DNA of 64,000 nucleotides from NCBI GenBank assembly GCA_035295745.1, contig DATGIL010000052.1:62001-126000 (forward strand). The letters are read 5' to 3'. The notes under the pieces are model-generated. The model was not told the DNA's origin. It saw nothing but the letters and a program-made list of their open reading frames with translations, and ran no database searches. This DNA comes from JAIQFL01 sp035295745. Lineage in GTDB: Bacteria; Acidobacteriota; Terriglobia; Bryobacterales; Bryobacteraceae. The position numbers were made by a program, and so were the translations under genes. Shown here piece by piece: positions 17,492-26,213 of the stretch; the first letter of the stretch is position 1, and each line of letters begins with the position of its first letter.

Positions 17492-20098
17492 TTACTCCTC
17501 CCGCAGAACCACCGCGGGGTCTACGCGGGTGGCACGGCGAGCCGGAAAATAGCACCCTGCGAGCGCCGCGGCGGCGAGCGTCGCGCTGACCGACGCGTAC
17601 ACCAGGGTGTCCGTCGGGCGCACAGCATACAGCAGCGTGGAGAGGTAGCGGGTCAGCCCAGCGGCCGCCAACAGACCTGCCAGAATTCCTCCGCCGGCAA
17701 GAAACAATCCTTCGCGCAACACCATTTGCAGGATGGAAAGCGGAGCCGCACCCAGCGCCAACCGGATTCCCATTTCGCGCGTGCGCTGCTCCACCGAGTA
17801 GGACACCACAGCGTAGATTCCCACGCACGCCAGCACCAACGCCACCAGGCCGAAAACCCCCATCAGAGTCGCCTGCACTTTGGGACGGGCGATGGATTGC
17901 GCGGTGAGTTGCTCCATGGTCCGGATCTCAAACGCGCCCTGGTCCGGATCGATCTGGTGCATCTGCTCTTTGACGGCGGCCACTACCGGCGCGGGATCGC
18001 CCTTGGTGCGAACCACCAGGGAGTTGAACGAGTTGGGCCGCTGGGCATTGGGCAGGAACATGGTGGGACTTGGCTCCACATTGAGGCCATCATGGCGGAT
18101 ATCCGCCACGACTCCGACAATCTCCACATCGGGAGTACCGCTCCAGAAGACATTCATGCGTTTGCCGACGGGGTTTTCATCGGGATACATCTGACGTGCG
18201 GCGGACTTGTTGAGGATGGCGACGGCCGGAGCATTCAGGCGGTCGCGCGCATCGAAGTCGCGGCCAGCCAACAGGGGAATGCCCATCGTCTGGAAATAAC
18301 GGTCGGAGATGACAGAAATCTCGCCGCCTGTGCCTGCGCCGATCGCGGGGGTAGGCCGATCGAGCCGGTAATAGCCGGTGCCCGAGTTTCCTCCGGTCAT
18401 GGGCAACACGTGGATGGAACTTGCCGAACTGACGAGGGGCAGAGCGCGGATCCGATCGAGCATCTGCTCCACGACAGCGGCACGGCGTGGGGCGTCCGGA
18501 TATTTCGAAGGTACCAGCAGCATGCGGAAGGTGAGCAGGTGCTCCAGGCGGAAACCCGGGTCGGTCTGATGCAGCAGCAGAAAACTGCGCAGCATCAGGC
18601 CCGCGCCGATGACCAGCAGCACGGCCAAACCAATCTCGGTGACCACCAGCGCGTTGCGAATGCCGCGACTGCTGGCTGTCTGGCCCCGTCCTCCCTGGCG
18701 CAGCGAGTCATTCATGCGCGCGCGGTTCATCTGCCACACCGGAAAAATTCCGAAGAAGACGCCGCAGGCAATCGAAAGAAACAGGGTGAAGCCGAGAATC
18801 CGATAGTCCACGGCGATTTCGCCCGAACGTGGCAGCGGAAAACCCGCCGGCAGGGAATTGACAATTACCGGCACGCCCCACCACGCCAAGGCAAAGCCCA
18901 TCAGGCCGCCGCTGACCGAGAGCAGCAGACTCTCGATGATCAATTGGTGGAGCAATCGCCAGCGGCCTGCGCCGAGCGCCATCCGCACGGTCATCTCGCG
19001 GCGGCGCGCGGAGCCTCGCATGAGCAGCAGGTTCGCCACATTTGCACACGCGATCAGCAGCACGAACGCCACAGCACCCAGGAGCACCAGCAACGTGCTG
19101 CGAGAATCGCCTACAGTCTGCTCCAACAGGGGAACGATGTTCACTCCCCACCGGTAGTCGTCCTCGGGGCGCTCCTGCGCGAGTTGCGCGGCGATCGCCT
19201 GCATGTCGGCATCGGCGGCCGACGTCGACACTCCGGGTTTGAGACGCGCGACCGTGCGGTAATTGCGTCCCCGTCCCGGGTTCGCCAGATCGAATTGCAT
19301 GGGCGTGTAAAGGTCCGCGGCGAGCGAGGGGACTTCAAAGCCGGCGGGCATCACCCCGATAATCTCGCACGGCACGCCGTTCACCCGGATTTTCTGGCCC
19401 AGCACGTCGGTCCGGCCTCCGAAGCGCCGCTGCCACAGGCCCGCGGACAGTACCGCGACGGGTGGAGCACCGACCGCATCATCTGCCGCCTGGATAGTCC
19501 GCCCGAAGAGCGGCGCGGCGCCCAGAATCTCGAAGAAACCGGACGTCACGCGCACGCCCGGCACCTGCACCGGGTCCCCATCGCCCGAAAGGTTCGCGGG
19601 CACGCCGAGATAGGCTGCGATATTCAGGAAGGAGCGATTGCGTTGGCGCCAGTCCAGGAAGTTATGGGTTTGCACCACGTTATTCCGGCCGCTCGGCTGG
19701 CGCTCCCAGAGCATCACTACGCGCTCAGGCTCTGGAAAAGTCATCGGCTTCAGAAGCACCGAATAGACCACGCTGAACATGGCCGTGGTGGCGCCTATAC
19801 CCAACGTCAATGCGGCCAAAGCTACCGCCGTGAACGCCACGTTCTTGCGCAGCATGCGGACGGCAAAACGCACATCCTGTGCCGCCCTTTCGAGTGCAGT
19901 CCATCCCCACATATCGCGTGTCACCTCCTGTGCCGATGTGATATTTCCGAAATCCTGGCGCGCCGAGCGCCAGGCCGATTCTCGCGACTCGCCGCGATCG
20001 ATGCGAAGCTGCGCCTCCTCAGATAAATGGAAGCGAAGCTCCTCGTCGAGTTCCCGTTCTTCCTGTGACCGCCGGAACAGCCAATGCCAGGGACGCAT
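17492..20098 (-). CDS. ADOP-family ABC transporter permease (first of tandem pair)
   Basis: 868 residues with the same architecture as its downstream neighbour: RSQEERELDEELRFHLSEEA at the N-terminus, a TM helix near residue 75, a MacB core, and FtsX domains containing VLLGAVAFVLLIACANVANL and MGIRLALGAAPLSILQMVL. It ends in VDPAVVLREE. The two proteins clearly derive from a duplication but have diverged considerably. It lies 10 nt downstream of padR. The PadR-ADOP-ADOP order is the standard acidobacterial arrangement, with PadR acting as repressor. Confidence 0.93.
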   Translation of the reverse strand: MRPWHWLFRRSQEERELDEELRFHLSEEAQLRIDRGESRESAWRSARQDFGNITSAQEVTRDMWGWTALERAAQDVRFAVRMLRKNVAFTAVALAALTLGIGATTAMFSVVYSVLLKPMTFPEPERVVMLWERQPSGRNNVVQTHNFLDWRQRNRSFLNIAAYLGVPANLSGDGDPVQVPGVRVTSGFFEILGAAPLFGRTIQAADDAVGAPPVAVLSAGLWQRRFGGRTDVLGQKIRVNGVPCEIIGVMPAGFEVPSLAADLYTPMQFDLANPGRGRNYRTVARLKPGVSTSAADADMQAIAAQLAQERPEDDYRWGVNIVPLLEQTVGDSRSTLLVLLGAVAFVLLIACANVANLLLMRGSARRREMTVRMALGAGRWRLLHQLIIESLLLSVSGGLMGFALAWWGVPVIVNSLPAGFPLPRSGEIAVDYRILGFTLFLSIACGVFFGIFPVWQMNRARMNDSLRQGGRGQTASSRGIRNALVVTEIGLAVLLVIGAGLMLRSFLLLHQTDPGFRLEHLLTFRMLLVPSKYPDAPRRAAVVEQMLDRIRALPLVSSASSIHVLPMTGGNSGTGYYRLDRPTPAIGAGTGGEISVISDRYFQTMGIPLLAGRDFDARDRLNAPAVAILNKSAARQMYPDENPVGKRMNVFWSGTPDVEIVGVVADIRHDGLNVEPSPTMFLPNAQRPNSFNSLVVRTKGDPAPVVAAVKEQMHQIDPDQGAFEIRTMEQLTAQSIARPKVQATLMGVFGLVALVLACVGIYAVVSYSVEQRTREMGIRLALGAAPLSILQMVLREGLFLAGGGILAGLLAAAGLTRYLSTLLYAVRPTDTLVYASVSATLAAAALAGCYFPARRATRVDPAVVLREE

Positions 20099-20108
20099 TG
20101 TCGCTCCT

Positions 20109-20462
20109 TCACTTGGTGGCAGGCCGCATGACCCGCGCGATGGCTTCCACCATCCGGTTCCAGCGCGATTCTTCGGTGGCCAGCACCTTCTTGCCCTTGG
20201 GCGTCAGCCGATAATAGCGGGCGCGCTGCTTGTTCTCGGTCATTTTCCATTCCGCATCGATCAGTCCCTGCTTTCGTAAACGGTGCAGGGCAGGGTAGAG
20301 TGACCCATGCTCCACTTGCAGGACGTCCTCGGAGGAATTCCGGATCGCCAGGCCAATTCCATGCCCATGCTCGGGTCCCCATTGCAACGTACGCAGGATC
20401 AACATGTCGAGAGTGCCTTGCAGCAACTCGATGCGGTTCTGGTAGCGCTCTTCACTCGCCAT
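20109..20462 (-). CDS. PadR-family transcriptional regulator
   Basis: 117 residues from the ATG at 20462. The winged helix reads LLQGTLDMLILRTLQWGPEH, HGIGLAIR, HGSLYPALHRLRKQGLIDAEW and RARYYRLTPKGKKVL, all typical of PadR. A short C-terminal helix (SRWNRMVEAIARV) would mediate dimerization. It is the first gene of the operon with two ADOP permeases, and two dyad boxes lie directly upstream of its start, which suggests autoregulation. Confidence 0.93.
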   Translation of the reverse strand: MASEERYQNRIELLQGTLDMLILRTLQWGPEHGHGIGLAIRNSSEDVLQVEHGSLYPALHRLRKQGLIDAEWKMTENKQRARYYRLTPKGKKVLATEESRWNRMVEAIARVMRPATK

Positions 20463-20463
20463 A

Positions 20464-20504
20464 GGTAGAAGACAATCTACCACCCAGGTAGTCGATTGTC
20501 TACC
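20464..20504. promoter_or_regulatory. candidate PadR operator: two 18-bp dyad boxes
   Basis: Box 1 (20464-20481, GGTAGAAGACAATCTACC) and box 2 (20487-20504, GGTAGTCGATTGTCTACC) are each imperfect palindromes bounded by GGTAG/CTACC. The inner GACAATC/GATTGTC elements are inverted between the boxes. Their starts are 23 bp apart, and they sit within 45 bp upstream of padR, between it and the divergent peptidase gene. Inference: PadR dimers bind here and control padR-ADOP transcription. Confidence 0.65.
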
Positions 20505-20569
20505 ACTCATAGACGGGGCTTCCCTGGAATGGTTAGGCGGTCGCGCGCGAACGTGTGGAACAATGTGGA

Positions 20570-21949
20570 ATGCTCAAATTCATCCTGGTCCCCGGGCTGC
20601 TGGCGGCCTGCGCGGCTGCCCAGTCTCTGCCGCCCGAGGCCGAGCGGGAACTGGCGCGTTCCATCTATAAGGAGATGGTCGAGATCAAGTCGGGGTATAC
20701 CACGGGGGCGACGACTCCGGTGGCCGAAGCCATGGCCGCGCGCCTCAAGTCAGCCGGGTTCCCGGCCTCAGACCTGTTTATCGGCGGCGCCATCCCGACG
20801 AAGGGAAACCTGGTGGTCCGGTACCACGGGAACGGCAGCCGGAAACCTATCCTCCTGCTGGCGCACACCGACGTGGTGGAGGCTCTCCGCGAAGACTGGA
20901 GCATGGATCCGTTTCAGTTCATCGAACGCGACGGCTATTTCTACGGTCGCGGCACCGGCGACGACAAGGCGCAGGCCGCGGTGTGGATTGCGAATCTGAT
21001 TCGCTATAAGCGCGAGGGCTTCCAGCCCGATCGCGACATCATCGTGGCGCTGACCGCCGATGAAGAAGGCGGCGGGCCCTACAATGGCGTGCAATGGTTG
21101 CTGAAGAACAAGCGTGAGCTGATCGACGCCGAGTTTTGCCTGAATGAAGGCGGATGGGGTGAAACGGTGGGCGGCCGGAAGGTGGCCAATGACATACAGG
21201 TGAGCGAGAAGTACGTCATCAATTTCCGGCTGGAGGTCCGCAACAAGGGCGGACACAGCTCACTACCCGTGAAAGATAATGCGATCTATCACCTGGCGCA
21301 AGCCCTCGACAAGCTCTCGAAGTTTGATTTTCCACTGAAGACCAACGAGGTCACGAAGGCGTATTTCCAGGCGATGTCGCAGATCGAGAGCGGTCCGCGG
21401 AAGGAGGATCTGGCGCAAGTGGCGCAAGGCTCGAAGTCGGCGATGGAGCGCGTGGCAGATGCTTCCACGGCTTGGAATGCGACGCTGCGGACCACCTGTG
21501 TGGCCACGCAGATCGAGGGCGGGCACGCCAAAAACGCTTTGCCCCAACTGGCGGCCGCCAATGTGAATTGCCGCGTTCTGCCGGAGGATTCGGTCGAGTA
21601 CGTGAAGACCACGCTCGAAAAGATGATCTCGGACGATCAGGTGAAGTTGATCATTTCGGGCGAGTCGATGAAGGGACCCGCGTCGCCGATGCGCGAGGAC
21701 GTGATGAAGGCGGTGGGCCGGCTGACCGACACCCTTTGGCCGGGTGTTCGCACCGTGCCGATCATGGTGATGGGTGCGACCGACGGGCTGTATTTGCGGT
21801 CCTCAGGGATTCCGACGTACGGAGTGCAGGGCTTCTTCATGGATCGCGATGACATTCGCTTTCACGGCCGCGACGAGCGCATGGGAGTGACTGCGTTTTA
21901 TGAAGGACAGACATTCCTCTATCAGTTGGTAAAGGCGCTGGCCAAGTGA
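20570..21949 (+). CDS. secreted M20-family zinc metallopeptidase
   Basis: 459 residues from the ATG at 20570, which gives a signal peptide at residues 1-18 (LKFILVPGLLAACAAAQS). An upstream GTG at 20555 is possible but would spoil it. Zinc-site motifs of the M20 clan: LLLAHTDVV (His-x-Asp), GRGTGDDKAQAA (bridging Asp) and TADEEGGG (catalytic Glu and ligand). A dimerization insert follows near VRNKGGHSSLP. It probably hydrolyses dipeptides or small peptides outside the cytoplasm. It is transcribed divergently from padR. Confidence 0.9.
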   Translation: MLKFILVPGLLAACAAAQSLPPEAERELARSIYKEMVEIKSGYTTGATTPVAEAMAARLKSAGFPASDLFIGGAIPTKGNLVVRYHGNGSRKPILLLAHTDVVEALREDWSMDPFQFIERDGYFYGRGTGDDKAQAAVWIANLIRYKREGFQPDRDIIVALTADEEGGGPYNGVQWLLKNKRELIDAEFCLNEGGWGETVGGRKVANDIQVSEKYVINFRLEVRNKGGHSSLPVKDNAIYHLAQALDKLSKFDFPLKTNEVTKAYFQAMSQIESGPRKEDLAQVAQGSKSAMERVADASTAWNATLRTTCVATQIEGGHAKNALPQLAAANVNCRVLPEDSVEYVKTTLEKMISDDQVKLIISGESMKGPASPMREDVMKAVGRLTDTLWPGVRTVPIMVMGATDGLYLRSSGIPTYGVQGFFMDRDDIRFHGRDERMGVTAFYEGQTFLYQLVKALAK

Positions 21950-21984
21950 AGATGCCGACTGCTTAAGTGCGTCGTTTCCGAAGT

Positions 21985-22455
21985 CCGGCGTCGCAACGAG
22001 CCACGACCGTAAGGGAGTGATTTTACGGAGCGATCGGGACGTCGCTTGCTTACGCGCGCGGCTCGCAACGAGCGACGACCGTAAGGGAGTGATTTTACGG
22101 AGTGATCGGGGCGTCGCTTGCTTACGCGCGCGGCTCGCAACGAGCGACGACCGTAAGGGAGTGATTTTTCGGAGCGATCGGGACGTCGCCTGCTTACGCG
22201 CGCGGCTCGCAACGAGCGACGACCGTAAGGGAGTGAATTTTCCGGAGTGATCGGGGCGTCGCTTGCCTACGCGCGCGGCTCGCAACGAGCCACGACCGTA
22301 AGGGAGTGATTTTGGGAGTGATCGGGACGTCGCTTGCTTACGCGCGCGGCTCGCAACGAGCCACGACCGTAAGGGAGTGAATTTTCCGGAGTGATCGGGA
22401 CGTCGCTTGCTTACGCGCGCGGCTCGCAACGAGCCACGACCGTAAGGGAGTGTTC
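21985..22455. repeat. array of seven ~72-bp repeats (dispersed palindromic family, site 1)
   Basis: Seven copies of a core reading GGCTCGCAACGAGCC then ACGACCGTAAGGGAGTG recur with spacings of 72, 72, 72, 73, 71 and 73 bp. Each core contains a short hairpin (GGCTCG-CAA-CGAGCC). The repeats occupy the whole gap between the peptidase and the PAS gene. Two further sites of the same family occur at 36050-36165 and 45188-45322. Reading frames across it (for example SLPYGRRSLRAARVSKRRP) are artefacts. No protein-coding gene is seen here. Confidence 0.92.
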
Positions 22456-22493
22456 TTGACTGAATACGGGGGCCGTATCGACGAAACGATGTA

Positions 22494-23090
22494 CTAAGCC
22501 AGGATTCGCTCGAAGCTCATGTGATAGTGTTCGCAGCAGATGGGACACAGTCCGTGGCTGACCATGTCGGGAGGATCGGTCACGAATTGCGGGACCCAGT
22601 CCCAGGTCTGCTCCAGGCCCTTACTTTTGGTGCGGCGGCAGTTGCTGCACATCACAATCATGCCGTTCGCCAAGCGATAGTCTGACTGCAAGCACGCCTG
22701 ACTGCTCGCTTCCCTGGGCATTTCGACGCGCAGGGCGTTGGTAACTACCAGGCCCGATCCCGCCTCCAGAGGATAGACATGCATGGTAAAGCGCCGAATG
22801 CAGGTGGCACTCGAACATTCGTAATCATGGACCCACGCCACGCCGCGTTCCAAAGCCTTTTCATAGGTCGCGCGGTAATCCGTGGCGAGTGTGCCGGAGA
22901 TGAAGTCGGTGACAGCTCGTCCGCAAACCGCGTTGCTCAGAAGCGAGGGGCCGCCGTTGGCGAGAGCGAAACGGTTCCAGGCGCTATTGCAATAGCGGAT
23001 CCGCAATTGGCGGTCCAGCACGAATATCACCGCGGGATCGGACTCGAGCACGCTGAGGTCAACGAGGGGGTGAGGCTGAAGTTGGGGCAT
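22494..23090 (-). CDS. PAS-domain protein with C-terminal CxxC...CxxC motif
   Basis: 198 residues. The N-terminal ~120 residues form a PAS fold (DPAVIFVLDRQLRIRYCNSAWNRFA, shown here only as family-typical text). The C-terminus holds MCSNCRRTK and HGLCPICCEHY with a tryptophan-rich segment between. This Cys-pair tail often follows PAS or receiver domains in uncharacterized signalling proteins (consensus CxxC...W...HGICPxC) and may bind zinc. There is no kinase or cyclase output domain. It is transcribed alone between the repeat array and the nucleoside hydrolase gene. Confidence 0.75.
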   Translation of the reverse strand: MPQLQPHPLVDLSVLESDPAVIFVLDRQLRIRYCNSAWNRFALANGGPSLLSNAVCGRAVTDFISGTLATDYRATYEKALERGVAWVHDYECSSATCIRRFTMHVYPLEAGSGLVVTNALRVEMPREASSQACLQSDYRLANGMIVMCSNCRRTKSKGLEQTWDWVPQFVTDPPDMVSHGLCPICCEHYHMSFERILA

Positions 23091-23195
23091 TCATTTGCCA
23101 GCTGTTCTCAAATCGCCCACTATCGTAACAGCGTGCACCGAGAGGCGCTCGGGTAATTCTGTGGGAAGCCTTAATCGGGGTGTCCCCAATGCTCT

Positions 23196-24170
23196 CTACG
23201 ACCGGCGCTGGAGTGCGCTGTACAACGCCTTCTTCCATCGCGCCACGTCGATGGTCCAGCAGATACGGGTGAGCGGCACGCGACCGAGCAGCGGCTTCCA
23301 CATCTCGCGATTGCGGTCGTTTCCCGCGCCGTTCAGGCGGTCGACCACCGTCATTCCTCGAGTCAACTCGCTGGTGACTTCAATCTCGGTGTAATGCGAA
23401 CTGGCAGCCGTGCAGATGGTGGGATCCAGCGCGATCGACATCGCCACCGGGTCGGGAAGCGAGATTCCAATCTCCCCGGTCTGCACGCGGTACGCTTCAC
23501 TGGCCGCAAAGTTGCAATCGATGGCGAAGCGGGCGAGGGGAGTTTCGAGGCTGAGCACATGCTCGATGTCAGCCGCGTTGAGCACCGCTTCGCCGCGGCA
23601 GAGATGCCAGCCGACCATTTCGATGTTCAAGCCGGAGCGGAACACCATACGGGCCGCTTCCGGGTCGACCCATATGTTGTACTCGGCCGCGGGCGTCACA
23701 TTGCCTTCGCAGCAAGGGTTGCCGCCCATGATCACGCAGCGGCTGATCTTGGCAACGATCGAAGGGTCGCGCGCAATTGCCAGCGCGACATTGGTCAGCG
23801 GCCCCAACGTAACCATCTCGAGACCCGGATTCGCGGACACCGTTTGGATGATGGCATCGACCGCGTGCATGGGTGCCGGTGTTCGCTTGGGCGGCGCGAA
23901 TCCACAGTCGCCCAGGCCGTCCTTTCCGTGGAACCACTCGGCATTGGCATACTCGCGCCAGAGCGGACCTTCCGCTCCGGAATAGACGGGCACTTCCGAG
24001 CCGCACAGTTCCGTCACGAGCAAAGCGTTGCGTGTTGCCTGCGCGACTGGGACGTTGCCTGCGACCACGGTAATAGCCGCGACCCGCACATCCGGAGCTC
24101 GCAAGGCCATGATCAGGGCGACGGCATCGTCCGAAGCGGTGTCGGTGTCGATCAAAAAGGTGCGCGGCAC
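23196..24170 (-). CDS. inosine-uridine-preferring nucleoside hydrolase
   Basis: 324 residues. It cleaves the N-glycosidic bond of nucleosides to free base and ribose (salvage). The family signature DTDTASDDAVAL (residues 8-19) supplies the Ca-binding aspartates. LGPLTNVALAIARDP, VIMGGNPCCEGNVTPAAEYN and the C-terminal DPVAMSIALDP segments are also diagnostic. No signal peptide. It is divergent from the DinB gene, with 57 bp between starts. Confidence 0.92.
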   Translation of the reverse strand: MPRTFLIDTDTASDDAVALIMALRAPDVRVAAITVVAGNVPVAQATRNALLVTELCGSEVPVYSGAEGPLWREYANAEWFHGKDGLGDCGFAPPKRTPAPMHAVDAIIQTVSANPGLEMVTLGPLTNVALAIARDPSIVAKISRCVIMGGNPCCEGNVTPAAEYNIWVDPEAARMVFRSGLNIEMVGWHLCRGEAVLNAADIEHVLSLETPLARFAIDCNFAASEAYRVQTGEIGISLPDPVAMSIALDPTICTAASSHYTEIEVTSELTRGMTVVDRLNGAGNDRNREMWKPLLGRVPLTRICWTIDVARWKKALYSALQRRS

Positions 24171-24227
24171 CAGTTCAGCTTATCATCGCGGTCGCGGTAT
24201 ATACTGGCGAATCATGGGGAGGAGAAG

Positions 24228-24758
24228 ATGAAGCGGCGCGCAGTGCTGGGTAGTGTAGTGATGGGCACGATGGCAGTAGCGGTTCCTGAGGTGGAGGCTG
24301 CCGGGACGGAACTGGAGATCTTCCTGGCCCGATGGGAAAAGGCGAAGGTATTTACGCTCCAGGTCGCAGACGCCATGCCTGCCGACAGCTACGACTTCAA
24401 GCCTAAATCGGAAATGCGCGGATTCGGCCAGCTCATCCAGCACCTCGCGACCAATAACGCGTTCTACATTTCACGATTCAAGGCGGGTGAGATTCCCGAT
24501 TCGCTCCTACCCTCGGAGAAGTTCGACAAGGAGACTACCAAGCGCTACGTCACCGAGAGCTTCGACTTCTGCGCCGGAGTTTTGAAGGGGATCAAGGCTG
24601 CGGATCTGGACAAATCCTACCCCGGCCGGCCGAACACGGCTCCTCAAACAGGCTGGGATTGGGTGCTGCACGCCTTTATTCATACGGCCCACCATCGCGG
24701 TTATGCCGAAGTGTACCTGCGCGAGAAGGGCATCACTCCGCCCCGTTATTCGGTATAG
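24228..24758 (+). CDS. DinB-family protein with Tat/Sec-like leader
   Basis: 176 residues from the ATG at 24228, with GGGGAGGAG just upstream. A much longer frame starting at 23394 is antisense of the nucleoside hydrolase. Residues 1-26 form a leader with an Arg pair (KRRAVLG...). The rest is a four-helix DinB bundle: YDFKPKSEMRGFGQLIQHLA with one metal His, and AFIHTAHHRGYAEVYLRE with the C-terminal His residues. DinB-like proteins are metal-dependent enzymes, often thiol-related; the substrate is unknown. Confidence 0.85.
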   Translation: MKRRAVLGSVVMGTMAVAVPEVEAAGTELEIFLARWEKAKVFTLQVADAMPADSYDFKPKSEMRGFGQLIQHLATNNAFYISRFKAGEIPDSLLPSEKFDKETTKRYVTESFDFCAGVLKGIKAADLDKSYPGRPNTAPQTGWDWVLHAFIHTAHHRGYAEVYLREKGITPPRYSV

Positions 24759-24762
24759 TCAC

Positions 24763-25440
24763 ATGCGCCTGCTCCTCGCAAGTGCGCTGCTGTGGCTTCC
24801 TCTGGGCGCACAAATTACCTCTCCGCCTAACGATTGGACGATCGTCCCCGGCCGGCGCGTCGGGCCGATTCTCGCAAGCACCGTTCGCGCCGACCTGAGA
24901 CGTCTTTTTCCGCCGGACGCTGTGCAGGATGACGAGATCGAACTCGACGAGGGAATGCTCCAATCCGCCACGCTGATCTACCATACCGACCCGTCGCATT
25001 CCCTGGCGATTTCCTGGGACGGTAAGACTCCCGAGGCGCATCCCAAGCAGATCTTCGTCTGCCATGGCTTGCGCCGCGGTCAATGCCGCTGGCAGATCGC
25101 TGAGGGTATCCGTTTTGGTACGCACCTGAGCGATCTGGAAGACCGGAATGGCGGGCCTTTCACAGTGTCGGGATTCGGATTCAACTACGGGGGCAACGTA
25201 CTCTCCTGGGACGGCGGAAAGCTGGAGAAACTGGATTGTGAAGGACGCGTGATTCTGACTCTCGATGGCGAACACGCCGGACCGGCGCACTACGCGGTGG
25301 CCATGACGCCGGAGGAAGTGCACGCCGTTCGCGGCGACCGCCCCATCGCGTCCGGCACCCCGGCCATGCGCAAGCTGAATCCCGTCGTAGTGGGAATTCT
25401 GTTTCAGTTCGCGCGACCTGACAGCAAGAAGTGTCAGTAG
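24763..25440 (+). CDS. secreted hypothetical protein
   Basis: 225 residues from the ATG at 24763 (4 nt after the DinB stop), giving a clean signal peptide MRLLLASALLWLPLGAQ. The body alternates short acidic and aromatic stretches (PGRRVGPILASTVRADLRR, HSLAISWDGK, GIRFGTHLSDLEDRNG) that recall secreted proteins without known activity. I recognise no domain. The 3' end overlaps the convergent selenoprotein gene by 7 bp. Confidence 0.75.
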   Translation: MRLLLASALLWLPLGAQITSPPNDWTIVPGRRVGPILASTVRADLRRLFPPDAVQDDEIELDEGMLQSATLIYHTDPSHSLAISWDGKTPEAHPKQIFVCHGLRRGQCRWQIAEGIRFGTHLSDLEDRNGGPFTVSGFGFNYGGNVLSWDGGKLEKLDCEGRVILTLDGEHAGPAHYAVAMTPEEVHAVRGDRPIASGTPAMRKLNPVVVGILFQFARPDSKKCQ

Positions 25441-26174
25441 ACAGGGGTACTGCGGGACACCGGTTGCGGGTGCTCCGCCACTTCTTTTTCCAGCGCCTGC
25501 TCGAGATACTTCGCGGAGAATCCAAACGGACCAGCAGCTGTTTTGAAGGCCACGCGGCCGTTGGTGCCGATCAGGTACAGCCGATCCGGCCACGCCGTGT
25601 ATGCCCGCTCCGTCCGGTTCTCGATGCCATCGATGATGGCGGGAATCTGAATCCCCAGATTGCGCACGCATGCCGACGCGGTGCCGGCGCGCTCACCGTC
25701 CGATTGTGGCGAAGCGTACAGCACGTGATCGCGCGTATTGGAGGACATGGTCCAGAGATCGGTGGGATGCGCTTCCTGTATATACACTACGTAAAACGTC
25801 ACCCGGTCCTTGAAGCGATCGTAGAGCTTGTTGAGCGCGGGAACCTCCCGGCGAAAGGGCGGTCAAGTGTAGCTGCCGAAGATCAAAGCCACCGGTCGCG
25901 AACGGTACTCGGCGGAGAGTTTAACGACGCCGCTATGGTCGAGTGTGGGCAATTCGAAGTCGGGGGCGGGATCTCCAACGTTCAGACTGCCTGCTCGCGC
26001 GGGCATCCACAGCGTTTCGAAGGGCAGCACCATAAATGCGATGCCATTGGGGACGTGCGACATCAAGGCGCCAAAGCGCTCGGGCGGCTGTTTCATGGCG
26101 GCGTAAAGGCCTGCGCACAGCAGGCACCAAAGGCCTGCAAGGCCCGCAAGAACCGTCAAGGTGAATCGTCGCAT
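25434..26174 (-). CDS. deiodinase-like thioredoxin-fold selenoprotein (in-frame TGA read as Sec104)
   Basis: 246 residues if TGA 25863-25865 is read as selenocysteine; otherwise two open frames abut (26174-25863, then on to 25434). Residues ~6-28 are a membrane anchor. VGDPAPDFELPTLD opens a thioredoxin/peroxiredoxin-type fold, and FGSYT-Sec-PPFRREVP is the active site, matching the SxTUPPF motif of iodothyronine deiodinases. YVVYIQEAHPTDLW matches the deiodinase YIxEAHxxDGW motif. Translation continues without stops for 142 codons after the TGA, and homologous signatures lie on both sides. GGGAGG precedes the ATG. It is last in a three-gene operon. The substrate is probably not iodothyronine; a redox role is likely. 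Confidence 0.85.
25836..25853 (-). promoter_or_regulatory. candidate bacterial SECIS hairpin
   Basis: On the coding strand, the stem CGC-(C)-GGGA pairs with TCCC-GCG around a 3-nt loop GGT (25843-25845). The loop begins 17 nt after the in-frame TGA. Bacterial SECIS elements are short hairpins inside the coding region with the apical loop about 16-37 nt after UGA and a G among the first loop bases, which this fits. It is part of the coding sequence of the selenoprotein gene. Confidence 0.6.
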
Positions 26175-26213
26175 CCGTCCCTCCCGGAATGGAAACTATT
26201 CTACAGCCATCCG

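Noticed and set aside
17285..20026. 913-codon plus-strand frame
   Set aside because: It is the exact antisense of the two ADOP permeases, with His/Gln/Arg-rich shadow composition.
21985..22455. CRISPR array
   Set aside because: The 72-bp units are nearly identical along their whole length, with no unique spacers and no cas genes nearby.
23394..24758. 454-codon plus-strand frame joined to the DinB gene
   Set aside because: Its first ~280 codons are antisense to the nucleoside hydrolase and have no coding character; the real gene begins at 24228 after a strong ribosome site.
25434..25802. separate short gene downstream of a truncated membrane protein
   Set aside because: The second frame begins mid-fold and continues the deiodinase signatures of the first; the joined selenoprotein explains both.
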